The notes under the pieces were generated by a model that did not search any database, was not told the origin of the DNA, and saw only the letters and a list, made by a program, of their open reading frames with translations. This document shows positions 36,101 through 45,499 of a DNA stretch of 64,000 nt, piece by piece. The stretch is taken from NCBI RefSeq assembly GCF_002742625.1, contig NZ_PEBF01000001.1, forward strand, positions 3,038,001 to 3,102,000, read 5' to 3'. This DNA comes from Caulobacter sp. FWC2. Its GTDB lineage: Bacteria > Pseudomonadota > Alphaproteobacteria > Caulobacterales > Caulobacteraceae. The position numbers were made by a program, and so were the translations under genes. Every line of letters begins with the position of its first letter. Positions within the stretch are counted from its first letter, which is position 1.

Positions 36101-36322
36101 TCAGGCCCTCGCCTTGGCTTCGGACTTGCGGCTGGTCGCGACAGTGCGATCACTGTCGAGAAAGAGCTCAAGCATAGCCGGGATGAGATCGGTCACACTG
36201 GCGGCCTCGCCATATGTGGCCTTGTAGGCTTCCGCATAGGCGGCGAGCCGCCCATTCAGGTCCGGCAACACACTGATGGTCAGTCGCACCGGATTACGAT
36301 CTGGAAGTTTCGCGAGCTTCAT
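36101..36322 (-). CDS. DUF2274 domain protein
   Basis: 73 residues (MKLAKLPDRNPVRLTISVLP, ...). Small ribbon-helix-helix-like DUF2274 protein (LNGRLAAYAEAYKATYGE, VTDLIPAMLELFLDSDR) found immediately downstream of trbI in Trb-type ICEs. Possibly a regulator. It starts 13 bp from the TrbI stop. Confidence 0.88.
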   Translation of the reverse strand: MKLAKLPDRNPVRLTISVLPDLNGRLAAYAEAYKATYGEAASVTDLIPAMLELFLDSDRTVATSRKSEAKARA

Positions 36323-36335
36323 GGCCTCGCCTCCC

Positions 36336-37541
36336 TCAAGCGCGCCAGGGGCGCAGGATTAGGTCCTTGTGGACGATGACGCGCAGAGGCCACCCTGGCC
36401 GAACTCGGAGGGTTGGCTGAACGTCGAGTTGTTTGGACACGACCTGCTGGCCCGCCTGAGAGGCGCTCTGCTGGGTCGACTGGCGGATGGCGCGGACCAG
36501 GTCGGTTTCGTCGTCGCCAAAGCTGATTTCCGTACCCACGCCCAGGAGGGTCGATAGCCCCACCCCCTTGAGCAGCTGCCAGGTGTGAAAATCGACCTTG
36601 TCGGCTAGGCCCGCATATCCGGCCGCGTCGGTGGCCGGCAGGTTGTCCAGTTGGATCGAGTACCCATCCGGCAGGATCAGGCGCTGCCAGATCAGCAGAG
36701 CCCGGGTCTGGCCGAACGCCACGACGCTATCGTAGACGCCGATCAACCGCGCACCCTGTGGGATCAACAGATACGCGCCCGTGGCCGTGTCGTAGACCGG
36801 CTCGGTGACCTGGGCGATGACTTGGCCCGGAAGGTCGGAGTCAAGGCCGGTGACCAAGCTCGCGGCGATGATGCTGCCGGCCATGAGCTGATAGGGCGAG
36901 CGAGGACCTTCCAACTGGTGGGCGTTGTAGACCTGAGCTGGGCCGGCCTTCTCAATGAAGGCTTGCTTGGCCTGCTGCGCTCCGCCGGGGGATGAGGCCG
37001 CTGTGATGGGCGTCGTGACGTCGGCGCCGACCGGAGCGCTCGCCGTCTCTCCTGCCCCCCTCGCGGCGGCTTGCACCATAACGCCAGCCTCCCGCGCCTG
37101 ATGGGCCTGGGCCGCAAGACGCTGACGTTCTGCTTCGGCCGCTTGGTCGGCGGGTGTCGAAGCCGAACTGACCGGCGCCGCGACCTCGAAGCGATCACGG
37201 CGCTGCTGGTCGACCACGGCGCGCCCCAGATCGCCCGGCAAGGGCGGGCCGAGCTTCGGCGCCGTATAATCCTTCGGCAAGGCGGCGACGGCGTCGCGCG
37301 ACGAGCCCCGATCCTCAACGGCTGGATCCTCGGCGGATCGACTGAGGTGAACAGCCTTGTCGCTCAGCGCCATCCAGCCAAAGCCTGCGAGGGCCAGGGC
37401 GCTCACCGCGGCCGTTCCGATTACCAAGCCCCGGCGGAACTTCACCACCGATCGGGGCTTGGCCCGCAGGGTCAGGGTCTCCGGCGGCGCCTTTCGGCTC
37501 TCTGGCGCCGCGGTCACATCCTCGTCGTCCGGCGCACTCAT
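36336..37541 (-). CDS. trbI: TrbI, conjugal transfer protein (VirB10-like)
   Basis: 401 residues. One N-terminal transmembrane helix (GLVIGTAAVSALALAGFGWMA), a Pro/Gln-rich periplasmic stretch (residues ~60-180), and the C-terminal VirB10 domain (LMAGSIIAASLVTGLDSDLPG, ARLIGVYDSVVAFGQTR, GVGLSTLLGVGTEISFG). Spans the envelope as core-complex scaffold. The ATGA overlap with trbG shows coupling. Confidence 0.95.
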   Translation of the reverse strand: MSAPDDEDVTAAPESRKAPPETLTLRAKPRSVVKFRRGLVIGTAAVSALALAGFGWMALSDKAVHLSRSAEDPAVEDRGSSRDAVAALPKDYTAPKLGPPLPGDLGRAVVDQQRRDRFEVAAPVSSASTPADQAAEAERQRLAAQAHQAREAGVMVQAAARGAGETASAPVGADVTTPITAASSPGGAQQAKQAFIEKAGPAQVYNAHQLEGPRSPYQLMAGSIIAASLVTGLDSDLPGQVIAQVTEPVYDTATGAYLLIPQGARLIGVYDSVVAFGQTRALLIWQRLILPDGYSIQLDNLPATDAAGYAGLADKVDFHTWQLLKGVGLSTLLGVGTEISFGDDETDLVRAIRQSTQQSASQAGQQVVSKQLDVQPTLRVRPGWPLRVIVHKDLILRPWRA

Positions 37542-38521
37542 GACTTGGCTCCCGGGATGGGCGCATCGGTGCGGCTGATGCGAACGACCTGCTGGGGAGC
37601 CTGGCCCAACCGCAGCTCGGCGGCGGCGAACAGCCGATCGACGATGTAGCGGTTGCCGCGAACCCGATAGTTGACGAGCTGGCTCTCGCCCAAAGGGCCG
37701 ACGACGAAAAGCGGCGGCGCTTCGCCCTGGTCGAGCCTGGCGGGGAACTCGATATAGACCTTCTGGCCGTCGTCGAAGACCCGGACCGGCCGCCAGGGCG
37801 GGGCGTCGCCGGTGATGGCGTAGCGGAACCGAAGCTGCTCGACCGCGACATTGTCAGCAGCCGGCGCGGCGGCTTCAGCGGCAGCGTTCTGCCGCTTTAG
37901 CGCCAGAAGCCGGTCCTGCGGGTAGCTCCAGGACACCGCGGCCATCGCGGTGGCGTCGGTGCTGCTCAGTGCGAGGTGATAGGTTCGGCGATCGGTCGTA
38001 ATCACCATGTTCGTGGCCAGACCCGAGGCGAAAGGCTTCACGAGCAGGTGGACCTGCCGCGTTTCCCCTGCCCCGCTGGTGGTGTCGCCGATGACCCAAC
38101 GGACGGTGTCACCCGCCGAGACAGCGACGAGTTGCTCGCCTGGCTGCAGGGCCACATCGCTTACCCGTTCAGGCGCGGTATAGAGCCGGTAGAGCGCTCC
38201 GTCGGCCCAGGGATAGACCTGCACCGCGTTGATATAGCCCGCCGTCGTCGGCTCCTGGGTCGCGGCGCGATTGGCCGCGTCGATCCGGCCGCGCGGCGAA
38301 GCCGCGTCGGAGCGCACCGTGGGAGGGGGCAGCAACTGGCCCGGCAAGGGCAACGGTTTGGGGATCTCGACAATCTCCACCGCCCTGGCCGGTTCGGGCG
38401 CGACCTTGGCCGGAGCAAACGCCGCCGCGTCATAGGCGATGGCGGGCGGCGGGGCCTTGGGGTGGGCGCAGGCGGTGAGCGCAAAGGCGCACGCCGTCGA
38501 TAACAAGGTCTTGGCGATCAT
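37538..38521 (-). CDS. trbG: TrbG, conjugal transfer protein (VirB9-like)
   Basis: 327 residues, with a lipoprotein-type signal (FALTACAHPKAP; Cys in LTAC). C-terminal VirB9 domain with VRWVIGDTTSGAGETRQVHL, FRYAITGDAPPWRPVRVFDDGQK and YRVRGNRYIVDRLF. Outer-membrane core component with TrbI. Overlaps trbI and trbF by 4 bp at each end. Confidence 0.95.
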   Translation of the reverse strand: MIAKTLLSTACAFALTACAHPKAPPPAIAYDAAAFAPAKVAPEPARAVEIVEIPKPLPLPGQLLPPPTVRSDAASPRGRIDAANRAATQEPTTAGYINAVQVYPWADGALYRLYTAPERVSDVALQPGEQLVAVSAGDTVRWVIGDTTSGAGETRQVHLLVKPFASGLATNMVITTDRRTYHLALSSTDATAMAAVSWSYPQDRLLALKRQNAAAEAAAPAADNVAVEQLRFRYAITGDAPPWRPVRVFDDGQKVYIEFPARLDQGEAPPLFVVGPLGESQLVNYRVRGNRYIVDRLFAAAELRLGQAPQQVVRISRTDAPIPGAKS

Positions 38522-39309
38522 GGCTGAGGCTCTCCTGAGAATGAAGGAAGCGGCGCCGGCGTGGGCGAGGACGTTGTCGGCGTCAGGCTCGGCGAGGCGG
38601 ACGGAGTCGTCGCAGCGGCGGAGGCGCTGTCGGCCTCCTGGGCCCAGTCGACGCCATCGACATAGAGTCCGAGCGGGTTGCGCTCGAGCTGGGCCCGGGT
38701 TTTGGGCTTCTGACGCTTCAGCGTTAGGATCGCGGTCCAGCGCTCGGTTTTGGACAAGGTGCCGCGCTCGAATGTCTGCTCAGTCCATCGGACCTGAAAC
38801 GATGTCTTCGTGGCCCGGACGACGCTGGTCGGCTGAACCAAGACGGTCTTCTGGCCAAAGTCCTGAAGCGGCTGCACGCCTCGGGCGTAGGTGTCCAGAA
38901 ACACTTGGCCGGTCTTGGTGGCGTAGTCATAGGCCTGGTTCCAACGCTCGCGCACGACCACCCCGTCCGAGGACAAGGACCGGACATTGACGATGAACTG
39001 GCGAAGGTCGCGGGCGATCTCCGCATCGCTGGGCTGGTAGTCCTGCTCGGCTGGGCCGACGGCCCTGACCTCACCCAGTCGGTCGACCTCGACGACATAG
39101 GGAGTGATCTTGCTCTGCGTGGCCTGCAGGAGGTTTCCACCCGCCAGTCCACAGCTGAGGGCGAACATGCCGAAGAAGGCCAGGCGCCAGTTGTAGGCCT
39201 GGACGCGGGCCGAGCCGATACGCTCATCCCAAAGCTGGCCGGCCGCCTGGTACGGTGTCTGCGGCGGCGGCGTTAGCCCATAACGTTGCGGCGTGCGCGA
39301 AAAGCGCAT
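38518..39309 (-). CDS. trbF: TrbF, conjugal transfer protein (VirB8-like)
   Basis: 263 residues. Cytoplasmic N-terminus, one transmembrane helix (FGMFALSCGLAGGNLLQ), then the VirB8 NTF2-like periplasmic domain (YVVEVDRLGEVRAVG, ARDLRQFIVNVRSLSSDG, FQVRWTEQTFERG). The C-terminal ~40 residues are Ala/Ser/Thr/Pro-rich and likely disordered. It follows trbL by 3 bp. Confidence 0.95.
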   Translation of the reverse strand: MRFSRTPQRYGLTPPPQTPYQAAGQLWDERIGSARVQAYNWRLAFFGMFALSCGLAGGNLLQATQSKITPYVVEVDRLGEVRAVGPAEQDYQPSDAEIARDLRQFIVNVRSLSSDGVVVRERWNQAYDYATKTGQVFLDTYARGVQPLQDFGQKTVLVQPTSVVRATKTSFQVRWTEQTFERGTLSKTERWTAILTLKRQKPKTRAQLERNPLGLYVDGVDWAQEADSASAAATTPSASPSLTPTTSSPTPAPLPSFSGEPQP

Positions 39310-39312
39310 GGC

Positions 39313-40680
39313 TCAATCCTCCTGGCTAAGATCAGGGTTGGCGGGGGCGCCTGCTCGATCGCCCTCCTTCAGAGTCTGGACGGCAGCGTGCTGCCCCATG
39401 CCAGCCGACCGATTGGCTTTGAGGTCCTGGGCCCATTTCGGTGGGGTCTCGCCGCCTTGCGCCGAGCCACTGGCGCCCGCACCCGCGGGCGAGGCTTGGT
39501 CAGGGGCGCCGGAGACCGGGCTCGTGCCGCCCGTGGCCCACCAAGCGGCGGCGCGGCCGCTCTGGGCGTCGCGCTTCAGCGTCTCACCGGCGCGTCCGGC
39601 CATGTCGCGCACGCTATTGACCGCCGCGCCTCCAACGGCGCGAGCCACGCCGCCGAGGCCAGAGGCGACGCCCGCCATGCCGGTGGCGCCGGAAGTCGCC
39701 TGGCGCAGTTGGTAGGCGGCGCTGGCGCCCGAGCCCATCGAGGCACCGGCGCGCACGGCCGCCAAGCCGCCCGCGCCCGCCATGCCGAGCGCCCGGGCGC
39801 CGAGCATGGCCGCGCCGCCGCCCAACATGGCCGCGCCGGCCGCGGTGCCGACGGCCGCGCCCGCACCCAGCTGCGGCGCGCCGGAGACCAGACCCGCGGC
39901 GATGCCCGGAATGAAAATCGCCAGACCGGCAAGGGTCAGGGCGCTCAGCAGCAGGGTCATGGCCGCCGACAGGTCCGGATCCGAACCAAGGCTGGACAGG
40001 AAGGTGTCGAAGAAGCTCATCCCGAGCCCAGCGATCACCGCCATGACCATCACTTTGACGCCGCTGGAGATGACGTTGCCCAGCACCCGCTCGGCCAGGA
40101 AGCTCGACTTATTCCAGAAAGCGAACGGAACGAGCGTGAAACCGCACAGGCAGGTGAGCTTGAACTCCAGCACCGTGACCAGCATCTGGATCGAAGCGAT
40201 GAAGAAGGCCAGGACGACCAATACCCAGGTCAGCAGCAGGATCACGATTGGCAGGACGTTGGCGAAGAACTCGGGAAAGCCCGTCATCTGACCGGCCTTG
40301 TCGAGCAGCGGATGAGCCGCGGTGAAACCGACGGCCGCCAGTTTCCCGGGACGCATGAGGTCGTCGGTCGAGATGCCGCCACCGGTCGCGGTCACACCGA
40401 GATCCGCGAACGAGGTGAAGACGATCCCGGTCAGGGATTTGAAGTTGTTGAGGATGAAGGCGAAGGCTCCGACGTAGAGGACCTTCTTGATCAGCCGCCC
40501 CAGGACGTTGTCGTCGCCCTCCAACGTCCACCACAGGGCCGCGAGCGTGATATCCAGCGCGATGAGGATCGACGAAAGATGGCGCGTCTTGGGTCCAAGA
40601 AGACCAAAGCCGCCGTCGATCAGGGCCGAATAGGCCGCCATCATGCGGTCGATGATGTTGAGGTCGGGCGCGACGTCCAC
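39313..40680 (-). CDS. trbL: TrbL, conjugal transfer membrane protein (VirB6-like)
   Basis: 455 residues. Residues ~1-300 carry several transmembrane helices (LSSILIALDITLAALWW, IVILLLTWVLVVLAFFIASI, VKVMVMAVIAGLGMSFFDTF). The remaining third is Ala/Gly/Ser-rich and low complexity (GAAVGTAAGAAMLGGGAAML), as in TrbL of Tn4371-like ICEs. It forms the inner-membrane channel of the secretion system. A 35-bp gap to trbJ is too short for trbK, which is absent. Confidence 0.93.
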   Translation of the reverse strand: MDVAPDLNIIDRMMAAYSALIDGGFGLLGPKTRHLSSILIALDITLAALWWTLEGDDNVLGRLIKKVLYVGAFAFILNNFKSLTGIVFTSFADLGVTATGGGISTDDLMRPGKLAAVGFTAAHPLLDKAGQMTGFPEFFANVLPIVILLLTWVLVVLAFFIASIQMLVTVLEFKLTCLCGFTLVPFAFWNKSSFLAERVLGNVISSGVKVMVMAVIAGLGMSFFDTFLSSLGSDPDLSAAMTLLLSALTLAGLAIFIPGIAAGLVSGAPQLGAGAAVGTAAGAAMLGGGAAMLGARALGMAGAGGLAAVRAGASMGSGASAAYQLRQATSGATGMAGVASGLGGVARAVGGAAVNSVRDMAGRAGETLKRDAQSGRAAAWWATGGTSPVSGAPDQASPAGAGASGSAQGGETPPKWAQDLKANRSAGMGQHAAVQTLKEGDRAGAPANPDLSQED

Positions 40681-40715
40681 GGCGGCGGCCTTTCAGTTGG
40701 AGCTGGAAACGGCCG

Positions 40716-41444
40716 CTAATGCGGCGTGTAGGCCGAGGCCGAGCCGATGAACTGACGGGTGGCCAGTTGACCCGACTGCAGGACCTGGGCCTGACGGGCT
40801 CGCTCCAGGGCGTCGGCGCGGTACTGGGCCGCGATCAAGGTCTGGAGTTGCTGGTCCTGTTTGACCGCGAGCGCCTGGAGCTGGTTGGCGGCCTGCTGAG
40901 CCTGCAGTTGGCCACTCGCTCCCTGGCTCTGGCCAACCAATGTGCTGATCAGATCGCCGTCGGCCTGGACATTCTCCACGACCTGGGCCTGAACCTTCAG
41001 CGCCTGGCGGTAGCCGTCGAGCGCCAGTTTGGCCTGGGCCTGGGCGTCGAGCAGACGCTGCCCGGTGGTGGCGTCGGCGGCCAAGACCGATGGAAAGACC
41101 GAGGCCATGACGCCTTGCGTCGAGGTCAGGGTGAAGGCCATCCCCTGGGCCTGGTCCATCAGGCCATCGATCCGCTTGAGCGCCGTGGTGATCGAGCTGA
41201 GCGAGTTGTAGTCGAGCGACTTCAGCTGGCGGGCCATGTTCTGCAACATGGTCGCCTGGTTCTGCAGCGCCTGGATCTGGTTGTTGACCTGCTGGAGCGT
41301 CCGCGCGGCCGTCAGCACGTTTTGCACGTAGTTGGCCGGATCATAGACGGTCAGCTGGGCGCTAGCCGTCGGCGTCAGGCCTGCAAGCGGCGCGATGACG
41401 AGGCCGACGACGCAGACGGCCGTGGTGAAGGGACGCCGGTTCAT
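40716..41444 (-). CDS. trbJ: TrbJ, conjugal transfer protein (VirB5-like)
   Basis: 242 residues with a signal peptide (AVCVVGLVIAPLAGLTPTASA). Long amphipathic helices (QNVLTAARTLQQVNNQIQAL, QATMLQNMARQLKSLDYN, QLQAQQAANQLQALAVKQ) typical of VirB5-family minor pilus adhesins. Periplasmic or pilus tip. Overlaps trbE by 4 bp (ATGA). Confidence 0.93.
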   Translation of the reverse strand: MNRRPFTTAVCVVGLVIAPLAGLTPTASAQLTVYDPANYVQNVLTAARTLQQVNNQIQALQNQATMLQNMARQLKSLDYNSLSSITTALKRIDGLMDQAQGMAFTLTSTQGVMASVFPSVLAADATTGQRLLDAQAQAKLALDGYRQALKVQAQVVENVQADGDLISTLVGQSQGASGQLQAQQAANQLQALAVKQDQQLQTLIAAQYRADALERARQAQVLQSGQLATRQFIGSASAYTPH

Positions 41445-43882
41445 GGCGTGATCTCCTCTGAGGGGGTTGGAGCGACGAAGTCAGTGATCAGGGCGCTGGC
41501 CCACGGCAGGCCCCTGGCGGCCAGGAAGCCGGCCGCGAAGCCCGCCTCGCCATGCTCAGCCAGGACCTGGTCGATCTGGGCCTGCACCGAAGGGTCGGAC
41601 GCGCCGCACAGCGCCAGGGCCACGGGCCCGAGACCCAGCTCGAACAAGCGATTGCCGAGGCGTGATTGCAGGTAGTAGTGGCGCTTGGGCGTCGCGCGGG
41701 CGATCAGTTCGATCTGACGCTCATTGAGCCCCAGACCCTCGTAGACCTTGCGCGACAACGGCTCGATCGCCCGGTCGTTGGCCAGGAAGATCCGCTGCGG
41801 GCAACCATCGATGATCGCCGGCATGATCGGACTGTCGACGATGTCGGCCAGCGACTGGGTGGCGAAGATTACCGCGACGTTGCGCTTGCGCAGCTCCTTG
41901 AGCCATTCGCGGATGCGCGCGGCGAACAGGGGCGTGTCCAGGAATTTCCACGCCTCGTCGAGCACCATCAGGGTCGGACGGCCGTCGAACCGCGCCTCCA
42001 GGCGATGGAAGAGGTAGGTCAGGACCGGCGCCACGACCGTCGGCGTCTTGATCAGCGTGTCGGTCTCGAAGCACTGGACATCGCTGAGGTCCAAACCGTC
42101 CTCGGCCGCGTCCAGCAACCGGCCGAAAGGTCCGTCCAGCGTGTACGGCGCCAGGGCCATCTTCAGGTCGTTCGATTGCAACAGCATCGACAGACCGGTC
42201 AGGGTCCGCTCAGCGGGCGGGGCGCTGGCTAGGCTTCCCAAGGCCGACCACAGCGTCTCCTTGATCGCGGGCGTGACGAGCACGTTCTCGTTGGCGATCA
42301 GATCGCACAGCCACTCGATCGCCCAAGCCCGTTCGCCCGGTTCGTCGATCTGTCGGAGCGGCTGGAAGGCAAGGCCCGCGTCCGCGGCGAGGCCATGGTG
42401 ACGTCCGCCCATGGCCAGCACCGCCGCACGCGACGAGAAGCGCTTGTCGAACACGTAGACCTGGGCGCCGGGGTAGCGCCGAAACTGGAATTCCAGCAGC
42501 GCCAGAAGCACCGACTTGCCCGCACCTGTCGGGCCGGCGTGCAGTTGGTGGCCGACATCCTCCAGATGCGTCGAATAGCGAAATGGGGTCGAGCCGCTGG
42601 TCACGGCGTAGAAGGTCGGCGGCCCCTTGAGATGGGCGTTGCCCGCCTGCCCGGCCCAAACCGACGACAGCGGCATCAGGTGGGCCAGGTTCAGCGTGTG
42701 CACCAGGGGCTGGCGGACATTGGCGTAGACCTGGCCTGGCAACGAGCCGAGCCAGGCCTCCACGGCGTTGACCTGCTCGCGCATGGCGGTGAAGCCAAGG
42801 CCGCTCAGGATCCGCTCGACCTGGCGCACCTTCTCCTCGGCCGCCTCTCGATCGGCGTCCATCACCGTGATGGTCGTGGTGAGGTAGCCAAAGGCGACCA
42901 GGTCGCCGCCCAGCTCCTGCAAGGCCAGATCAGCGTCGGCCAGCTGGTTGTCGGCGTCGCTGTCGGTCAGCGGCACGGGCTCGTTGCTGATCACCTCGCG
43001 CAGGATCTGCACGACGGACTTTCGCTTGTTGAACCACTGGCGGCGGATACGGCCCAAGGCCTTGGCCGCGTCGGGCTTGTCCAAGGCGATGAACCGCGTG
43101 GTCCAGCGATAGGCGAAGCCCTGGTGGTTCAGGGCGTCGAGCAGGCCGGGCCGCGTGGTGTTGGGGAAACCCAACACCGTCACCGTTCGCAGGTGCTGGT
43201 CGCCCAACCGTGGCTCGATCCCGCCGCTAAACGGCGTGTCGACCAACAGGCCGTCCAGATACATCGGTGTCTCGGGAACGGCGACGCGATGGCGTTTGGC
43301 CGAGATCGCCGCATGCAGGAAGGTCAGGGTCTCTGCGTCGTCCAGCGGACGGATCAACGGCATGAAGCCCGACAGCAGGTCCAGGATCCTGTCGGTCTGG
43401 GCGATGAAGGCCCGCAGCTCCTGGCGCCAATCGCGGCCCTGCCGGCCGGCCTCGCGCTCAATCAAAGCGCGCTCGGCCCGGCTGACCTGATCGGCCGGCG
43501 GAAGGTAAAAGAAGGTCAGGTGGCAACGGGTCTCGAAGAGCTCGGCTCTGCGCCCGTCGAAGCCGCCTCGCCGCTCCTCATCCACCAGCCAGGAAGCGGC
43601 GTCAGGAAAGTGGCTATTGGGATAGCCCAGCGCCGGCGTGCGATCAGCGTCGAAGAACAACGCCCAGCCGCTGCCCAGACGCTTGAGCGCGTTGTTGGCC
43701 CGCGCGCAGACACCGACCAGTTCGGCCTCGGTGGCGCTTTCAAGGTCGGGCCCCCGGAACCGGAAGGTGCGCTGGAAGCCGCCATCCTTGTTGAGCACGA
43801 CACCGGGGGCGACCAGCGCCGCCCACGGCAGATGATCTGCAAGCCGATCGGCGCTGTCACGGTATTCGCGAAGGTTCAGCAT
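41441..43882 (-). CDS. trbE: TrbE, conjugal transfer ATPase (VirB4-like)
   Basis: 813 residues from the ATG at 43882 (MLNLREYRDSADRLADHLPW), which overlaps the TrbD stop; the frame extends further but without that logic. N-terminal VirB4 domain; C-terminal ATPase with Walker A AGPTGAGKSVLLALLEF and Walker B PTLMVLDEAWKFLD. Powers pilus assembly and substrate transfer at the inner membrane. Confidence 0.95.
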   Translation of the reverse strand: MLNLREYRDSADRLADHLPWAALVAPGVVLNKDGGFQRTFRFRGPDLESATEAELVGVCARANNALKRLGSGWALFFDADRTPALGYPNSHFPDAASWLVDEERRGGFDGRRAELFETRCHLTFFYLPPADQVSRAERALIEREAGRQGRDWRQELRAFIAQTDRILDLLSGFMPLIRPLDDAETLTFLHAAISAKRHRVAVPETPMYLDGLLVDTPFSGGIEPRLGDQHLRTVTVLGFPNTTRPGLLDALNHQGFAYRWTTRFIALDKPDAAKALGRIRRQWFNKRKSVVQILREVISNEPVPLTDSDADNQLADADLALQELGGDLVAFGYLTTTITVMDADREAAEEKVRQVERILSGLGFTAMREQVNAVEAWLGSLPGQVYANVRQPLVHTLNLAHLMPLSSVWAGQAGNAHLKGPPTFYAVTSGSTPFRYSTHLEDVGHQLHAGPTGAGKSVLLALLEFQFRRYPGAQVYVFDKRFSSRAAVLAMGGRHHGLAADAGLAFQPLRQIDEPGERAWAIEWLCDLIANENVLVTPAIKETLWSALGSLASAPPAERTLTGLSMLLQSNDLKMALAPYTLDGPFGRLLDAAEDGLDLSDVQCFETDTLIKTPTVVAPVLTYLFHRLEARFDGRPTLMVLDEAWKFLDTPLFAARIREWLKELRKRNVAVIFATQSLADIVDSPIMPAIIDGCPQRIFLANDRAIEPLSRKVYEGLGLNERQIELIARATPKRHYYLQSRLGNRLFELGLGPVALALCGASDPSVQAQIDQVLAEHGEAGFAAGFLAARGLPWASALITDFVAPTPSEEITP

Positions 43883-44160
43883 CGCAGCCACCCCTTCTGA
43901 CGCAGGTGGCGCATCAGGACCGGCGCGAAGTCCGGATCCCGTTTGGCGGCGAACACCGTCAGGCTGTGGCCGATCACCCACACCACCAGGCCCGGGATCC
44001 ATTGCTGGAGACCAAGGCCCAAGGCCCCCGCCAGGGTGCCGTTGAGGATGGCGATCGACCGCGGCGCGCCGCCCAGCAGGATCGGAGCGGTCAGCGCCCG
44101 ATGCAGGGGGATCTCGAAACCCGAGATCCCAGCGCCCGAAGAGGTGGCCGGCCCGGTCAT
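43876..44160 (-). CDS. trbD: TrbD, conjugal transfer protein (VirB3-like)
   Basis: 94 residues. VirB3-like: FEIPLHRALTAPILLGGAPR, then one or two hydrophobic helices (LNGTLAGALGLGLQQWIPGL, VVWVIGHSLTVFAA) and RDPDFAPVLMRHLR. Inner membrane. Its end overlaps the trbE start by 7 bp, and its start overlaps the trbC stop by 4 bp. Confidence 0.93.
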   Translation of the reverse strand: MTGPATSSGAGISGFEIPLHRALTAPILLGGAPRSIAILNGTLAGALGLGLQQWIPGLVVWVIGHSLTVFAAKRDPDFAPVLMRHLRQKGWLRC

Positions 44161-44498
44161 GCGATCAGGGCTCCCCCGCCGAAGCTGAAGAACGACAGGA
44201 AGAAGCTCGAAGCGGCGAACGCGATGCTGAGCCCGAAGACGATCTGGATCAGCTTACGAAAGCCGCCGCTGGTCTCGCCGAAGGCCAGACCGAGGCCGGT
44301 GGTGATGATCACCAGCACGGCAACGATCTTGGCGACGGGCCCTTGGACGGACTCCAGGACCTGCTGGAGCGGCTCTTCCCAAGGCATGCCGGAGCCGGCG
44401 GCCTGGGCCTGGGCGCTGATGAGGAGGGTCAGGGTGGTGGTAAAAAGCAGCGGACGCGGATCACGCTGCGCGCAGCAAGCGGCGCGATGAAACATCAT
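44157..44498 (-). CDS. trbC: TrbC, pilin subunit (VirB2-like)
   Basis: 113 residues from the first of two consecutive ATGs (44498). Leader with basic N-terminus, then hydrophobic VirB2 helices (GPVAKIVAVLVIITTGLGLAF and FRKLIQIVFGLSIAFAASSF). The mature pilin would be processed after AQAQAAG. The TrbB stop shares one base with this start (TGATG). Confidence 0.92.
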   Translation of the reverse strand: MMFHRAACCAQRDPRPLLFTTTLTLLISAQAQAAGSGMPWEEPLQQVLESVQGPVAKIVAVLVIITTGLGLAFGETSGGFRKLIQIVFGLSIAFAASSFFLSFFSFGGGALIA

Positions 44499-45499
44499 CA
44501 ATCTCCGTCTCTTAGGGCTATGAGCTGAGGCGGGTCGAGGTCGACGACGAGGTAGTCGCCGCCGGAGTCGAGGCCCGTGACCCGGGCGAGGCGCTCGACA
44601 CGTCGGCCGGTTCCCCGGCCACGTATGAAGACCAGGAGATCGACCGCTTCGGCGATCAGCCGGCGCGGAACGGCGACCACGCTCTCCTGGACGAGTTGCT
44701 CCAGCCGGTAGAGGGCTGAGCGGGCGGAGTTGGCGTGGATGGTGGAGAGTCCGCCGGGATGACCGGTGTTCCAGGCCTTGAGGAGGTCGAGCGCCTCGCC
44801 GCCGCGCACCTCGCCGACGACGATCCGGTCGGGACGCAGCCGCAGGGTCGAGCGCACCAGATCGCTCATGCTGACCACGCCCGGGCGGGTGCGCAGGGCC
44901 ACGCAGTCGGGCGCGGCGCACTGCAGCTCGGGCACGTCCTGCAGGATGACGACCCGCTCGTCGTGCCTAGCGACCTCGGCCAGGAGGGCGTTGGCCAAGG
45001 TGGTCTTGCCCGCCGAGGTCGCCCCGACGATCAGGATGTTGTCGCGATCGGTGACCGCTTGGCGCAGCAGGTCGGCCTGAACCGGCGCCAGCACGCCGTC
45101 GGCGACATAGTCGTCCAGGGTGTGGATGCGGCTGGCTGGCTTGCGGATGGAAAAGCAGGGTCCAGCCGACACCGGCGGGAGCACCCCTTCGAACCGCTCG
45201 CCGGTCAGGGCGCCGCCGCGCGGCGGAAGGTCGCCGCTGATGATCGGGGCGCCGGCGTGGACCTCGGCCCGCACATGGCTGGCGACCAGGCGGATGATCC
45301 GCTCGACCTCGGTCGGGGCCAGCACCACGCCGGTGTCGACTCGGCCCTCGCCCAAGCGATCCAGCCGCAGGACCCCGTCGGGATTGACCATCACCTCGAC
45401 GACGGCCGGGTCCGCCAAGGCCGCCTGAATGGCGGGCCCCATGGCCGTACGCAGCATGGTGCGGCGGCGCTCGAAGGTTTCGGGTTGGATGAGGCTCAT
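44498..45499 (-). CDS. trbB: TrbB, secretion ATPase (VirB11-like)
   Basis: 333 residues. Walker A GATSAGKTTLANALL, Asp box and Walker B (RIVVGEVRGGEALDLLKAWN) plus the His box (GHPGGLSTIHANSA). Hexameric cytoplasmic ATPase that energises Trb secretion. Start overlaps the CopG-like stop by 4 bp (ATGA). Confidence 0.95.
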   Translation of the reverse strand: MSLIQPETFERRRTMLRTAMGPAIQAALADPAVVEVMVNPDGVLRLDRLGEGRVDTGVVLAPTEVERIIRLVASHVRAEVHAGAPIISGDLPPRGGALTGERFEGVLPPVSAGPCFSIRKPASRIHTLDDYVADGVLAPVQADLLRQAVTDRDNILIVGATSAGKTTLANALLAEVARHDERVVILQDVPELQCAAPDCVALRTRPGVVSMSDLVRSTLRLRPDRIVVGEVRGGEALDLLKAWNTGHPGGLSTIHANSARSALYRLEQLVQESVVAVPRRLIAEAVDLLVFIRGRGTGRRVERLARVTGLDSGGDYLVVDLDPPQLIALRDGD